Shown here: piece after piece, positions 40,646-49,199 of the stretch
Numbering within the stretch: the stretch's first letter is position 1
Layout: every line of letters begins with the position of its first letter
Assembly: GCF_013359775.1 (NCBI RefSeq)
Contig: NZ_JABMCI010000067.1
Span: forward strand, 1-64,000
DNA: 64,000 nt
Source of the DNA: Cellulomonas humilata
GTDB taxonomy: Bacteria; Actinomycetota; Actinomycetes; Actinomycetales; Cellulomonadaceae
Direction: 5' to 3'
The notes under the pieces: model-generated
What the model was told of the DNA's origin: nothing
What the model saw: the letters and a program-made list of their open reading frames with translations, nothing else
Databases searched by the model: none
Made by a program: the position numbers and the translations under genes

Positions 40646-42160
40646 ATGGTCAACGAGGACCCGCCGCTGCTCCAGATGCGCGGCATCGTGAAGCAGTTCC
40701 CGGGAGCCCGGGCGCTGGACGGAGTCGACCTGGAGATCCGGGCGGGCGAGGTGCACTGCCTGCTGGGTCAGAACGGTGCGGGCAAGTCCACGCTCATCAA
40801 GGTGCTCGCCGGTGCCCACCAGCCCACCGAGGGCGAGATCCTGCTCGACGGACAGCCGGTCACCATCACGCACCCGGTCGCGGGCCTCAAGCTCGGCATC
40901 GCGACGATGTACCAGGAGCTCGACGTCGTCGACGGCCTGTCTGTCGCGGAGAACATCTACCTCGGGCACGAGCTGGCGACCGGCGGCTTCTCGCAGCGCC
41001 GCGCCGCCACGGCCAGCACGCGGGCGCTGCTCAAGCGGCTCGGCCATGGCGACATGTCGCCCCACCGCGAGGTCGGCCGGCTCTCGGCCGCCGGCAAGCA
41101 GATCGTCAGCATGGCGCGCGCCCTGTCCCACGACGCCCGGGTGATCGTCATGGACGAGCCGTCCGCCGTTCTCGACGCGGAGGAGGTCACCAACCTGTTC
41201 CGTGTGGTCCGCGAGCTCACCGCGTCGGGCGTGGCCGTCGTCTACATCTCCCACCGCCTCGACGAGATCCGGCAGATCGGCGACCGGATCACCGTGCTCA
41301 AGGACGGCCGGACGGTCGCGACGGGGCTGCCGGTGGCGGACACCCCGACCGCCGAGCTCATCAAGCTCATGACCGGCCGCAACGTCGAGTACGCCATCCC
41401 GCCTCGCGACACCATCGCGCCCGATGCCCCGACCGTGCTCACGGTCGACGGGCTCGCATTGCGGGGGGCGTTCTCCGACGTCTCGTTCGAGGTGCGCGCC
41501 GGCGAGGTCGTCGGGCTGGCGGGACTGGTCGGCTCCGGCCGCACCGAGATCCTGGAGACCGTCTTCGGGGCGCGCAAGGCGACGGCCGGCACCGTTCAGG
41601 TCGGGGACCGCCGGCTGCGCGCAGGCTCGGTCAGCGACGCGGTCACCGCCGGCATCGGCTTGTGCCCCGAGGAGCGCAAGAGCCAGGGCCTGATCCTCGA
41701 CGAGCCGGTGTACCGCAACATCACGCTCTCGACCTTCGCGCGCAACGCCACCGCGTCGTTCCTCGACGAGGGCGCCGAGCGCAAGGTGGCGCGCGAGCAG
41801 ATCCACGCCCTCGACGTCCGACCGTCCGACCCCGACCGCAGCGCCCGCACGCTGTCCGGCGGCAACCAGCAGAAGGTCCTGCTCGCGCGCTGGCTCGTGC
41901 ACGGCTGCCGGGTGCTGCTGCTCGACGAGCCCACCCGCGGCGTCGACGTCGGCGCCCGCGCCGAGATCTACGGCCTGATCGCCGACCTGGCCGCCCAGGG
42001 GGCTGCCGTCGTGGTCGTCTCCAGCGACATCCCGGAGGTGATCGGCCTGTCCGACCGCGTCCTGGTCGTCTCCGAAGGGCGGGTGGTCCACGACGGACCG
42101 GCGTCCGGCATCGACGAGCACCGCGTGCTCGACCTCGTCATGGAAGGAAGTGCCGCGTGA
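40646..42160 (+). CDS. Sugar ABC transporter ATPase, CUT2 (RbsA/XylG type)
   Basis: About 504 residues with two fused ATPase domains, the hallmark of CUT2 monosaccharide importers. First domain: Walker A LLGQNGAGKSTLIKVLAG, signature-like GRLSAAGKQIVSMARAL, Walker B VIVMDEPSAVLD. Second: degenerate Walker A GLAGLVGSGRTEILETVFG, CPEERKSQGL, TLSGGNQQKVLLARWL, VLLLDEPTRGVDVGA. ATG 40646 is leaderless-type. Its stop overlaps the permease start (GTGA). Confidence 0.94.
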   Translation: MVNEDPPLLQMRGIVKQFPGARALDGVDLEIRAGEVHCLLGQNGAGKSTLIKVLAGAHQPTEGEILLDGQPVTITHPVAGLKLGIATMYQELDVVDGLSVAENIYLGHELATGGFSQRRAATASTRALLKRLGHGDMSPHREVGRLSAAGKQIVSMARALSHDARVIVMDEPSAVLDAEEVTNLFRVVRELTASGVAVVYISHRLDEIRQIGDRITVLKDGRTVATGLPVADTPTAELIKLMTGRNVEYAIPPRDTIAPDAPTVLTVDGLALRGAFSDVSFEVRAGEVVGLAGLVGSGRTEILETVFGARKATAGTVQVGDRRLRAGSVSDAVTAGIGLCPEERKSQGLILDEPVYRNITLSTFARNATASFLDEGAERKVAREQIHALDVRPSDPDRSARTLSGGNQQKVLLARWLVHGCRVLLLDEPTRGVDVGARAEIYGLIADLAAQGAAVVVVSSDIPEVIGLSDRVLVVSEGRVVHDGPASGIDEHRVLDLVMEGSAA

Positions 42161-43206
42161 GCGAGCATGACGTGACAGCCCCTGCCGCCGACGAGTCCGC
42201 TCGGGTCGAGCAGGTGGCCAAGGCCGGTGAGACGTCCCGCGGAGGACTCCTCAGCGGAGCCACCGGGCGCAACCTCGGCCTGGTCATCGCCCTCGTGGCG
42301 ATCTGCGCCTTCGGCGTCATCACCGCAGGCGAGCGGTTCGCCAGCATCGACAACGTGCTGACGATCCTGCGGCTCGCGTCGGTGCTCGGGGTGATCAGCA
42401 TCGGCATGACCTTCGTCATCACGGGCGGCGGCATCGACCTGTCCGTCGGCTCCGTCATCGGGCTGGCGTCGGTGTGGGCCTCCACGCTGGCCACGCAGAC
42501 CATGGCGGAGGACCTCCACTGGACGATTATGGTGCTCTGCGCGCTCGGGGTCGGCATCGGCGCCGGCCTGATCAACGGCGTGCTCATCGCGTACGGGAAG
42601 GTGGTCGCGTTCATCGCGACGCTGGCCATGCTCGTGTCCGCCCGCGGCCTGGCGGAGATCATCGCCAGACGGCAGACCCAGATCGTCAGGGTCGACCCGT
42701 TCCTCGACTTCTTCCGGTCGTCGCCGCTCGGCGTGCCGATGCTCGTGTGGATCTTCGTGCTCGTGTCCGTCGCCGGCTGGGTCCTGCTGAACCGCACCAC
42801 GTTCGGTCGCCGGACCATCGCGGTCGGCGGCAACCCCGAGGCCGCGCGGCTGGCCGGCATCAAGGTCAAGCGGCACACGATGTACCTGTACGCCCTGTGC
42901 GGTCTCACGGCCGGCATCGGCGGCGTCATGATGCTCGGTCGCACCACGGCCGGCAGCTCCACCAACGGCCAGCTCTACGAGCTCGACGCGATCGCCGCCG
43001 TGGTCGTCGGCGGCACCCTGCTCATCGGCGGTCGCGGCACGATCGTCGGCACCTTCCTGGGCGTCCTGATCTTCACGACGCTGAGCAACGTGTTCACGCA
43101 GAACAACCTGTCCATCTCGGCGCAGGCCATCGCCAAGGGCGTGATCATCGTCGTCGCCGTGCTGCTCCAGCAGCGCATCGCCGAGCGCTCCCGCGCCGGA
43201 ACCTGA
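42157..43206 (+). CDS. Sugar ABC transporter permease, CUT2 (RbsC type)
   Basis: About 349 residues, around nine or ten membrane helices after a hydrophilic N-terminus of about 35. Diagnostic CUT2 segments: GMTFVITGGGIDLSVGSVIGLASV, GLINGVLIAYGKVVAFIATLAML, VAVGGNPEAARLAGIKVKRHTMYLYALCG and IAAVVVGGTLLIGGRGTIVGTFLGVLI. GTG 42157 overlaps the ATPase stop by four bases. The homologous subunit forms a homodimeric channel. Confidence 0.94.
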   Translation: MSEHDVTAPAADESARVEQVAKAGETSRGGLLSGATGRNLGLVIALVAICAFGVITAGERFASIDNVLTILRLASVLGVISIGMTFVITGGGIDLSVGSVIGLASVWASTLATQTMAEDLHWTIMVLCALGVGIGAGLINGVLIAYGKVVAFIATLAMLVSARGLAEIIARRQTQIVRVDPFLDFFRSSPLGVPMLVWIFVLVSVAGWVLLNRTTFGRRTIAVGGNPEAARLAGIKVKRHTMYLYALCGLTAGIGGVMMLGRTTAGSSTNGQLYELDAIAAVVVGGTLLIGGRGTIVGTFLGVLIFTTLSNVFTQNNLSISAQAIAKGVIIVVAVLLQQRIAERSRAGT

Positions 43207-43260
43207 CCCCCCCAAGCCCCAGCTCCCCGCCCTGCCATGTCCCGATCAAGGAGGATCGTC

Positions 43261-44310
43261 ATGTCTTCATCCACGTGCCGCAGGTGGCTCGCCGCCGCCG
43301 GCACCGCGGCAGCCCTCGCACTCGTCGTCGGCTGCACGTCCAACACCCCCGAGGCCGAGGACACCGGTGCCGCGCAGGCGCCGGCCGCCGCAGCCACCGG
43401 CAACGACGAGCCCGGCGACAAGGTCGTCATCGGCTTCTCCGCCCCGGCGGCCGACCACGGCTGGATGGGCTCGATCACCAAGTCCGCTGTCGCCGAGGCC
43501 GCCAAGTACTCCGACGTCGAGCTGGTGCAGGCCGAGGCCACCAACGACGTGAACCTGCAGATCAGCCAGATCGAGCAGTTCATCAACGACGGCGTGGACG
43601 CGATCGTCCTGCTGCCGTTCGACGGGGCCGCCCTCACCGAGGTCGCCATCAAGGCCATGCAGGCCGGCATCGTCGTCGTCAACGTCGACCGCGAGTTCGA
43701 GGACTCCGACGCTGCGCGCACGACGATCCTCGGCGACAACTACGGCATGGGCGTCAGCGCCGGTGCGTACATCTGCGGCGAGCTGGGCGGCACCCCCGAC
43801 GCCAAGGTCGCGGAGATCGCCGGCATCGACTCGCTGCCCCTGACGCAGGACCGCAGCCGGGGCTTCTCCGACGCGCTCTCCGCCTGCGGCCTCGAGGTGA
43901 GCAACCGCGTCGCGGCCGACTTCACGGTCCAGGGTGGCGAGGCCGCGGCGGCCAACCTGCTCCAGGCGGCGCCGGAGCTCGACGCCATCTGGAACCACGA
44001 CGACGACCAGGGCGTCGGCGTCATGGCGGCGATCGAGAACGCCGGTCGCGACGAGTTCATCATGGTCGGCGGCGCCGGCTCGAAGAACGTCATGGAGGCC
44101 ATCCAGGCCGACGACTCCGTGCTCAAGGCCACGGTCATCTACCCGTCCACGCAGGCCGCGGACGGCATCAAGCTGGCCCGGCTGCTGGTGCAGGGCAAGT
44201 CGATGAGCGACCTGGTCGAGGTCGAGGTGCCGCGCACGATCCAGCTGTACGCACCCGTGGTCACCAAGGAGAACGTCGAGCAGTACCTGCCCACGGCCTT
44301 CGAGTCCTGA
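43261..44310 (+). CDS. Sugar-binding lipoprotein, CUT2 (RbsB type)
   Basis: About 349 residues. Signal peptide CRRWLAAAGTAAALALVVGC with lipobox VVGC, Ala/Glu-rich linker, then a periplasmic-binding-protein-like fold: VVIGFSAPAADHGWMGSITKSAVAEA, ISQIEQFINDGVDAIVLLPFDGAAL, GIVVVNVDREFED, IWNHDDDQGVGVMAAIENAG. ATG 43261 has AAGGAGGA six bases upstream, the strongest RBS of the operon; the earlier ATG at 43237 lacks one. The ligand is unknown. Confidence 0.92.
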   Translation: MSSSTCRRWLAAAGTAAALALVVGCTSNTPEAEDTGAAQAPAAAATGNDEPGDKVVIGFSAPAADHGWMGSITKSAVAEAAKYSDVELVQAEATNDVNLQISQIEQFINDGVDAIVLLPFDGAALTEVAIKAMQAGIVVVNVDREFEDSDAARTTILGDNYGMGVSAGAYICGELGGTPDAKVAEIAGIDSLPLTQDRSRGFSDALSACGLEVSNRVAADFTVQGGEAAAANLLQAAPELDAIWNHDDDQGVGVMAAIENAGRDEFIMVGGAGSKNVMEAIQADDSVLKATVIYPSTQAADGIKLARLLVQGKSMSDLVEVEVPRTIQLYAPVVTKENVEQYLPTAFES

Positions 44311-44325
44311 GCCAACCTGACCGAG

Positions 44326-44358
44326 CCGGGCGGGTCCCACCGCAGGGGACCCGCCCGG
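44326..44358 (+). other. Intra-operon hairpin after the binding-protein gene
   Basis: A 13-bp perfect stem (44326-44338 with 44346-44358, 7-nt loop) lies between the binding-protein stop and the oxidoreductase RBS. No T-tract follows. This type of hairpin commonly stabilises upstream mRNA or partly terminates, raising binding-protein levels above those of downstream enzymes. That role is inferred from position. Confidence 0.6.
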
Positions 44359-44375
44359 GGCCAGAAGGAGGAGTC

Positions 44376-45551
44376 GTGACAGAAGCAGTCCCACGCCTGG
44401 GCATCGGCATGGTCGGGTACGCGTTCATGGGCGTCGCGCACTCGCAGGCCTGGCGCAACGCCCCCCGGTTCTTCGACCTGCCGCTGCGTCCTGACATGGC
44501 CGCCGTCGCCGGGCGCGACGCGGCAGCCGTGCAGGCCGCCGCCGAGAAGCTGGGGTGGTCCAGCACGGAGACGGACTGGAAGGCGCTCGTCTCCCGGGAC
44601 GACATCGACCTCGTCGACATCTGCACCCCCGGCGACACCCATGCCGAGATCGCGATCGCCGCGCTCGAGGCCGGCAAGCACGTGCTGTGCGAGAAGCCGC
44701 TGGCCAACTCGGTCGAGGAGGCCGAGGCGATGGTCCGGGCCGCCGAGCGCGCCCCGGGTTTGGCGATGGTCGGCTTCACGTACCGCCGCGTCCCCGCCAT
44801 CCAGCTGGCCCGCACACTCGTGGCGGACGGCCGCATCGGCACGGTCCGGCACGTCCGTGCCCAGTACCTGCAGGACTGGATCGCCGACCCGCAGGCGCCG
44901 CTGTCGTGGCGGCTGGACAAGCAGAAGGCCGGGTCGGGGGCGCTCGGGGACATCGGCGCGCACATCGTCGACCTCGCGCAGTTCGTCACCGGGGAGTCCG
45001 TCACGGGCGTCTCGGCGGTGCTGGAGACGTTCGTCAAGGAGCGCCCGATCGCCTCCGCGCACTCGGGTCTGCACGGCACGGCGGGCACCGAGACCGGACC
45101 GGTCACCGTGGACGACGCCGCGATCTTCCTCGGCCGGATGTCCGGCGGGGGACTGGCCACGTTCGAGGCCACCAGGTTCGCGTGGGGCCGCAAGAACGCG
45201 ATCCGCCTCGAGATCAACGGCTCGGCCGGGTCGCTCGCGTTCGACTTCGAGGACATGAACGTCCTGCACTTCTTCGACGCGTCGCAGCCCGCCGCCGAGG
45301 CCGGCTTCCGGCGGATCGTCGTCACCGAGCCCGAGCACGCCTACGTGGCAGCCTGGTGGCCTGCGGGTCACGGCCTCGGGTACGAGCATGCGTTCACGCA
45401 CCAGGCGGTCGACCTGATCACGGCGATCGCGTCGCGTCGGCAGCCGGAGCCGAGCTTTGCCGACGGTCTCGCGGTGCAGCGGGTGCTCGACGCCGTGGAG
45501 CGGTCCGCGGCCGACAACAGCACGTGGACACCTGTGGCGAAGGAGAGCTGA
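44376..45551 (+). CDS. Gfo/Idh/MocA-family sugar oxidoreductase
   Basis: About 391 residues. N-terminal Rossmann domain: [59 protein letters not shown] with the family EKP lysine. The C-terminal substrate domain has [43 protein letters not shown] and [24 protein letters not shown]. The [11 protein letters not shown]...D pattern carries the catalytic His/Asp region. YLQDW...PLSWR recalls levoglucosan-dehydrogenase-like members, which oxidise C3 of sugars, but this is from memory. GTG 44376 has AAGGAGGAG five bases upstream. The gene is co-transcribed with the CUT2 importer and the TIM-barrel gene. Confidence 0.88.
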   Translation: MTEAVPRLGIGMVGYAFMGVAHSQAWRNAPRFFDLPLRPDMAAVAGRDAAAVQAAAEKLGWSSTETDWKALVSRDDIDLVDICTPGDTHAEIAIAALEAGKHVLCEKPLANSVEEAEAMVRAAERAPGLAMVGFTYRRVPAIQLARTLVADGRIGTVRHVRAQYLQDWIADPQAPLSWRLDKQKAGSGALGDIGAHIVDLAQFVTGESVTGVSAVLETFVKERPIASAHSGLHGTAGTETGPVTVDDAAIFLGRMSGGGLATFEATRFAWGRKNAIRLEINGSAGSLAFDFEDMNVLHFFDASQPAAEAGFRRIVVTEPEHAYVAAWWPAGHGLGYEHAFTHQAVDLITAIASRRQPEPSFADGLAVQRVLDAVERSAADNSTWTPVAKES

Positions 45552-45553
45552 CC

Positions 45554-46555
45554 ATGGCGCGACCGATCACCCTGTTCACCGGCCAGTGGGCGGACCTGCC
45601 GTTCGAGGAGGTCGCGCGACTGGCCAGCGGCTGGGGGTACGACGGCCTGGAGATCGCGTGCTGGGGCGATCACCTGGACCCCTGGCGCTGGGACGACGAG
45701 GAGTACGTCGCCGGGAAGCTCGCGCTGTTGGAGAAGTACGGCCTGAAGGTCTACGCGATCTCCAACCACCTCAAGGGCCAGGCGGTCTGCGACGACCCGA
45801 TCGACCAGCGGCACCGCGACATCCTGCCCGACGTCGTGTGGGGCGACGGGGACCCCGAGGGCGTCCGGCAGCGCGCGGCCGAGGAGATGAAGCACACCGC
45901 GCGGATCGCCGCGAAGCTCGGCGTGAAGACCGTCGTCGGGTTCACCGGATCGAGCATCTGGAAGTACGTCGCCATGTTCCCGCCGGTCTCCCAGGAGGCC
46001 GTCGACGCGGGCTACCAGGACTTCGCGAGGCGGTGGAACCCGATCCTCGACGTGTTCGACGAGGTGGGCGTGCGGTTCGCGCACGAGGTGCACCCCAGCG
46101 AGATCGCCTACGACTACTGGACGACCGTGCGCACCCTGGAGGCGATCGGCCACCGCGAGGCGTTCGGGCTCAACTGGGACCCCAGCCACTTCATCTGGCA
46201 GCAGCTGGACCCCGTCGACTTCATCCTCGAGTTCGCCGACCGGATCTACCACGTCGACTGCAAGGACGTGAAGCTCCGGCTGGGCAACGGCCGCAACGGC
46301 CGGCTCGGCTCGCACCTGGCGTGGGCGGACCTGCGGCGCGGCTGGGACTTCGTGTCCACCGGCCGCGGCGACGTGCCGTGGGAGGCGTCGTTCCGGGCGC
46401 TGAACTCCATCGGGTACGACGGGCCGATCTCCGTGGAGTGGGAGGACGCGGGGATGGACCGGCTGCTCGGCGCTCCCGAGGCGCTGGAGTTCGTGAAGCG
46501 CAACGCGTTCGACCCGCCGACGGCCTCCTTCGACGCGGCGTTCAGCACGCGCTGA
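45554..46555 (+). CDS. Sugar phosphate isomerase/epimerase-like TIM-barrel protein
   Basis: About 333 residues of the xylose-isomerase-like (AP endonuclease 2) superfamily. Visible: [101 protein letters not shown] and [14 protein letters not shown]. Metal ligands are likely Glu of HEVH, Asp of NWDPSHF, His of YHVDCKD and Glu of VEWED. It follows the oxidoreductase by two bases, the usual partnership in sugar oxidation/isomerisation or 3-keto-glycoside cleavage routes. Exact reaction unknown. Confidence 0.87.
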   Translation: MARPITLFTGQWADLPFEEVARLASGWGYDGLEIACWGDHLDPWRWDDEEYVAGKLALLEKYGLKVYAISNHLKGQAVCDDPIDQRHRDILPDVVWGDGDPEGVRQRAAEEMKHTARIAAKLGVKTVVGFTGSSIWKYVAMFPPVSQEAVDAGYQDFARRWNPILDVFDEVGVRFAHEVHPSEIAYDYWTTVRTLEAIGHREAFGLNWDPSHFIWQQLDPVDFILEFADRIYHVDCKDVKLRLGNGRNGRLGSHLAWADLRRGWDFVSTGRGDVPWEASFRALNSIGYDGPISVEWEDAGMDRLLGAPEALEFVKRNAFDPPTASFDAAFSTR

Positions 46556-46582
46556 GCGGATGCCCGGGCGGATACTGGGGCG

Positions 46583-46996
46583 ATGATCTCCGTCGAGCGT
46601 GCCCTTCAGCTCCACGAGGCCGGGCTGCGATGGCACCCCCTGCCGGGTGACCGGTTCGCGGTCCGGACGCTCGAGGACCAGGTGTTCACGATCTCGGACA
46701 TGGTGGTGGAGCCGCACGAGTACCCGACCGGCACCGTCCTGGGCTTCAACGGGACCACGGAGTGGGCGCTCGACTCGGTCGCGCAGGAGGACGCCCTGTG
46801 GCTGCCCCGTGAGGACCAGCTGCGCGAGCTCCTGGGCGGCACGTTCCGCAGCCTCGCTCGGTCCACCGACGGGCAGTTCGGGGTGGTCATCGAGCACTCG
46901 GGCCGCCCGGAGCGCCTCTTCACCGCGGACACGGCGGCGGACGCCTACGCGCAGGCGCTGCTGGCGCTGGTGGCCGCCGCCGTCGACCGCGTGTAG
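46583..46996 (+). CDS. Small conserved protein of unknown function
   Basis: About 137 residues, soluble: MISVERALQLHEAGLRWHPLPGDRF, DQVFTISDMVVEPHEYPTGTVLGFNGTTEWALDS, EDALWLPREDQLRELLGG and TADTAADAYAQALLALVAAA. Similar short actinobacterial proteins are often labelled pilus assembly protein CpaE, but nothing here resembles the CpaE ATPase, so that name should not be trusted. ATG 46583 lies six bases after GATACT, consistent with a leaderless promoter separate from the sugar operon. Confidence 0.75.
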   Translation: MISVERALQLHEAGLRWHPLPGDRFAVRTLEDQVFTISDMVVEPHEYPTGTVLGFNGTTEWALDSVAQEDALWLPREDQLRELLGGTFRSLARSTDGQFGVVIEHSGRPERLFTADTAADAYAQALLALVAAAVDRV

Positions 46997-47055
46997 TCCC
47001 GCCCACCCCTCGGTCCGGCCAGCGGCGGCCGTGAGGGTTTGCGAGGATGCGCGGC

Positions 47056-47619
47056 ATGCCGACATCCCCGCACCACCCCCGTGCCCGCGCGTCGATCGCG
47101 GCGCTCAGCGTCGTGGCAGTCCTGGGGCTCACGGCCTGCACGTCACCTGAGCCCGACCCGGAGCCCGCGACGTCGGAGACGGCGACCGCCGACGCCAGTG
47201 CGTCGGCGACGCCAGAGGTGTCTGTCGAGCCGGTCGTCGCCACGTTGCCCGACGAGCGCGGAACGGTCGACGTCGCCGTCCGCTCGCTCGTCCTGGACGA
47301 CAACGGCACGACCATGACCCTCCGCGTCGACTTCACGCCGCACCTGGTGAAGCCCGAGGACGGGATGACCCTGTCGATGATCAACAACTTCTTCTTCATC
47401 TTCCCGGAGCTGCTCGACCGTGAGCACCTCAAGCGCTACTCGGTGATCACCGGCGAGGGCCCCCAGGACTGGCTGACCAACGAGGACACCCGGACCGAGA
47501 ACGACGAGACGCTCTCCTCCTGGTTCGTCTACGCGGCCCCCGAGGACGACGTCGAGGCGTTCACGCTGACCATGGACGGCTGGGCACTCGAGGTCCCGGG
47601 CGTCGAGGTGACCGCATGA
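47056..47619 (+). CDS. Secreted lipoprotein of unknown function
   Basis: About 187 residues. Signal peptide SIAALSVVAVLGLTAC with lipobox LTAC, a Thr/Ala/Ser/Pro linker, then a domain with RGTVDVAVRSLVLDDNGTTMTLRVDFTPHL, MINNFFFIFPELLDREHLKRYSVITG and SWFVYAAPEDDVEAFTLTMDGW. The beta-rich look suggests an Ig-like surface domain. ATG 47056 has GAGG nine bases before it; ATG 47047 three codons upstream is possible. The stop overlaps the start of the OmpA-domain gene (ATGA), indicating a coupled pair. Confidence 0.78.
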   Translation: MPTSPHHPRARASIAALSVVAVLGLTACTSPEPDPEPATSETATADASASATPEVSVEPVVATLPDERGTVDVAVRSLVLDDNGTTMTLRVDFTPHLVKPEDGMTLSMINNFFFIFPELLDREHLKRYSVITGEGPQDWLTNEDTRTENDETLSSWFVYAAPEDDVEAFTLTMDGWALEVPGVEVTA

Positions 47620-48119
47620 GCGCGGTGCCGGTCCTCGTCGTGGTGGGCATGCTGCTGCCGTTCGCGTACGTCGACCGCGCCGACGCGCCCGAGCCGTCGG
47701 CCGAGAAGATCGAGCGCTCCGTCAGCACCTACTCCCTCGAGGGCAGTGTGGAGCGCGTCGAGCCCCCGAAGCCCACCTCCGCCGGCGTGACTCTGACCAT
47801 CGGCTCCGACGTGCTCTTCGCGTATGCGAGCGCCGTCGTCGACGAGAGCGCGCAGGCTGCCGTCGCGGCGCAGCTGGACCAGATCCCCGCGGGTGCCCAG
47901 GTGACCGTCGAGGGCCACACCGACTCGCGGGGCGGGGACGCCGTGAACCTCCCGCTGTCCGCCGCCCGCGCGGAGGCCGTGGCGGCGGTGCTGCGTGCCC
48001 ACCGTCCCGACCTGGTGCTGGCGGTCGTCGGCAAGGCGTCGAGCGAGCCGGCCGTGTCCGAGACGGACGAGCAGGCGATGGCGAGGAACCGTCGCGTCGA
48101 GCTCAGCTGGGCCGGCTAG
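47616..48119 (+). CDS. OmpA-domain protein
   Basis: About 167 residues. A hydrophobic N-terminus (AVPVLVVVGMLLPFAYV) acts as signal or anchor. The C-terminal OmpA-like peptidoglycan-binding domain (about 55-165) shows VLFAYASAVVDESAQAAVAAQLDQI, VTVEGHTDSRGGDAVNLPLSAARAEAVAAVL, VGKASSEP and the closing MARNRRVELSW with the arginine that contacts diaminopimelate. In this Gram-positive setting it would hold the partner lipoprotein or itself to the cell wall. It is translationally coupled to the lipoprotein gene and its last 17 bases overlap the convergent PH-domain gene. Confidence 0.88.
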   Translation: MSAVPVLVVVGMLLPFAYVDRADAPEPSAEKIERSVSTYSLEGSVERVEPPKPTSAGVTLTIGSDVLFAYASAVVDESAQAAVAAQLDQIPAGAQVTVEGHTDSRGGDAVNLPLSAARAEAVAAVLRAHRPDLVLAVVGKASSEPAVSETDEQAMARNRRVELSWAG

Positions 48120-48861
48120 GACCGTTCTGCTCGTTCCGGGGATAGCGCTGGACGGGGTCGTGGATCGGCACGAAGGTGCCCGCGTCGCCCGACACCGCCC
48201 ACCCGGCAGCGTCTCCTCCGGGCGTCGCTCGGGGTGGGATCCGGATCGGCTGGGTGTCGCCGGGGCGGACGGGCGGCCAATCGGGCTGGCCGTCGGGCAC
48301 CGCAGCCGGTCGGCGCACGGCGACGGACGGCGGCCGGAAGTGCGTCGCCTGGGCGGGCGTGAAGATGATCCCGCACAGCTCGCGGTAGGTGGCGTCGGGG
48401 TCGGCCACCCACGCGATGCGGCTCAGCGCCTGGTCCTGTCCGGCTGACTCCAGCGTGAACTCGCCGTAGCCGAGCACGCGACCGGCGATGGACCGCGAGT
48501 ACCGCATGTCGGTGACCTTGACCAGCGGCATCATCGAGACCTTGTGCGTGATCAGCCCGTAGAGCATCAGCATGCGCTTGTCGGTGGCGACGAACCACTC
48601 GTTGCGCCAGTCGAGCACCCGCCAGCCGAGCCGGGTGAGCAGGGCGAACCACAGGAACCACAGCCAGGCCGACCGGTCGCCGACGACGGGGCCGGCCACG
48701 TCGACGAGCCACGCCACGAGCACGAAACCGGCGAGCGTGGTCACGCAGGGCTCCACGAGCTTGGCCCAGTGGGACCGGCGCGTCAGGACGACGCGCTCGC
48801 CGGGCAGCACGTACTTGCGCAGCGTCCGGTGCCCCGCAAGGGTCTGCTCGACGGTGGGCAT
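48103..48861 (-). CDS. PH-domain (bPH2/DUF304) membrane protein
   Basis: About 252 residues. An N-terminal cytosolic stretch YVLPGERVVLTRRSHWAKL leads into two membrane helices (about 38-55 and 65-80), then a bacterial PH domain with WFVATDKRMLMLYGLITHKVSMMPLVKVTDMRYSRSIAGRVLGYGEFTLESAG. The C-terminal 75 residues are Pro/Arg-rich and disordered-looking. Function unknown. ATG 48861; the small membrane protein gene lies 11 bp upstream on the same strand. Confidence 0.85.
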   Translation of the reverse strand: MPTVEQTLAGHRTLRKYVLPGERVVLTRRSHWAKLVEPCVTTLAGFVLVAWLVDVAGPVVGDRSAWLWFLWFALLTRLGWRVLDWRNEWFVATDKRMLMLYGLITHKVSMMPLVKVTDMRYSRSIAGRVLGYGEFTLESAGQDQALSRIAWVADPDATYRELCGIIFTPAQATHFRPPSVAVRRPAAVPDGQPDWPPVRPGDTQPIRIPPRATPGGDAAGWAVSGDAGTFVPIHDPVQRYPRNEQNGPSRPS

Positions 48862-48872
48862 GTCAGCTCACG

Positions 48873-49040
48873 TCACTCGGCCAGGTTGGCGAAGAACCGG
48901 CCGAAGCTGGAGAACGCGCTGACGATGATGTCCCACAGGGCGCGCACGAGGTCGGCGGCGCGGTCGGGGCTGGTGATGATGGCGTACACGAGGAAGATCG
49001 CGACGATCCAGAAGAGCGCAGTCTTGAGCTTCGGCGGCAT
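48873..49040 (-). CDS. Very small single-helix membrane protein
   Basis: About 55 residues: a basic start MPPKLKT, a membrane helix ALFWIVAIFLVYAIITS, then an amphipathic tail DLVRALWDIIVSAFSSFGRFFANLAE. Starting at ATG 49040 excludes a low-complexity upstream extension. It is placed 11 bp before the PH-domain gene and probably co-transcribed with it. No assigned function; short proteins of this kind next to PH-domain genes are common in actinobacteria. Confidence 0.65.
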   Translation of the reverse strand: MPPKLKTALFWIVAIFLVYAIITSPDRAADLVRALWDIIVSAFSSFGRFFANLAE

Positions 49041-49199
49041 AGGGGTCCTCGCAGGCACGGTGGGGGAGCACGGTCGGGGGCAGCGGCGGATCGCGACCCG
49101 CGGCGCAGGGGCCGGCCGACACCACCAGTCCCGGCAAAGCGTACTTACCGGGCGGTGCCGAGCGGGGAGCACACACCGGGAAAGTGAACGAGTGTCCGA

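Noticed and set aside
44326..44358. Hairpin as a full transcription terminator
   Set aside because: No T-tract, and the next gene has an RBS but no visible promoter and fits the same pathway, so read-through is expected.
46583..46996. Naming the 137-residue protein as pilus assembly protein CpaE
   Set aside because: No ATPase or receiver domain is visible and no pilus genes are nearby.
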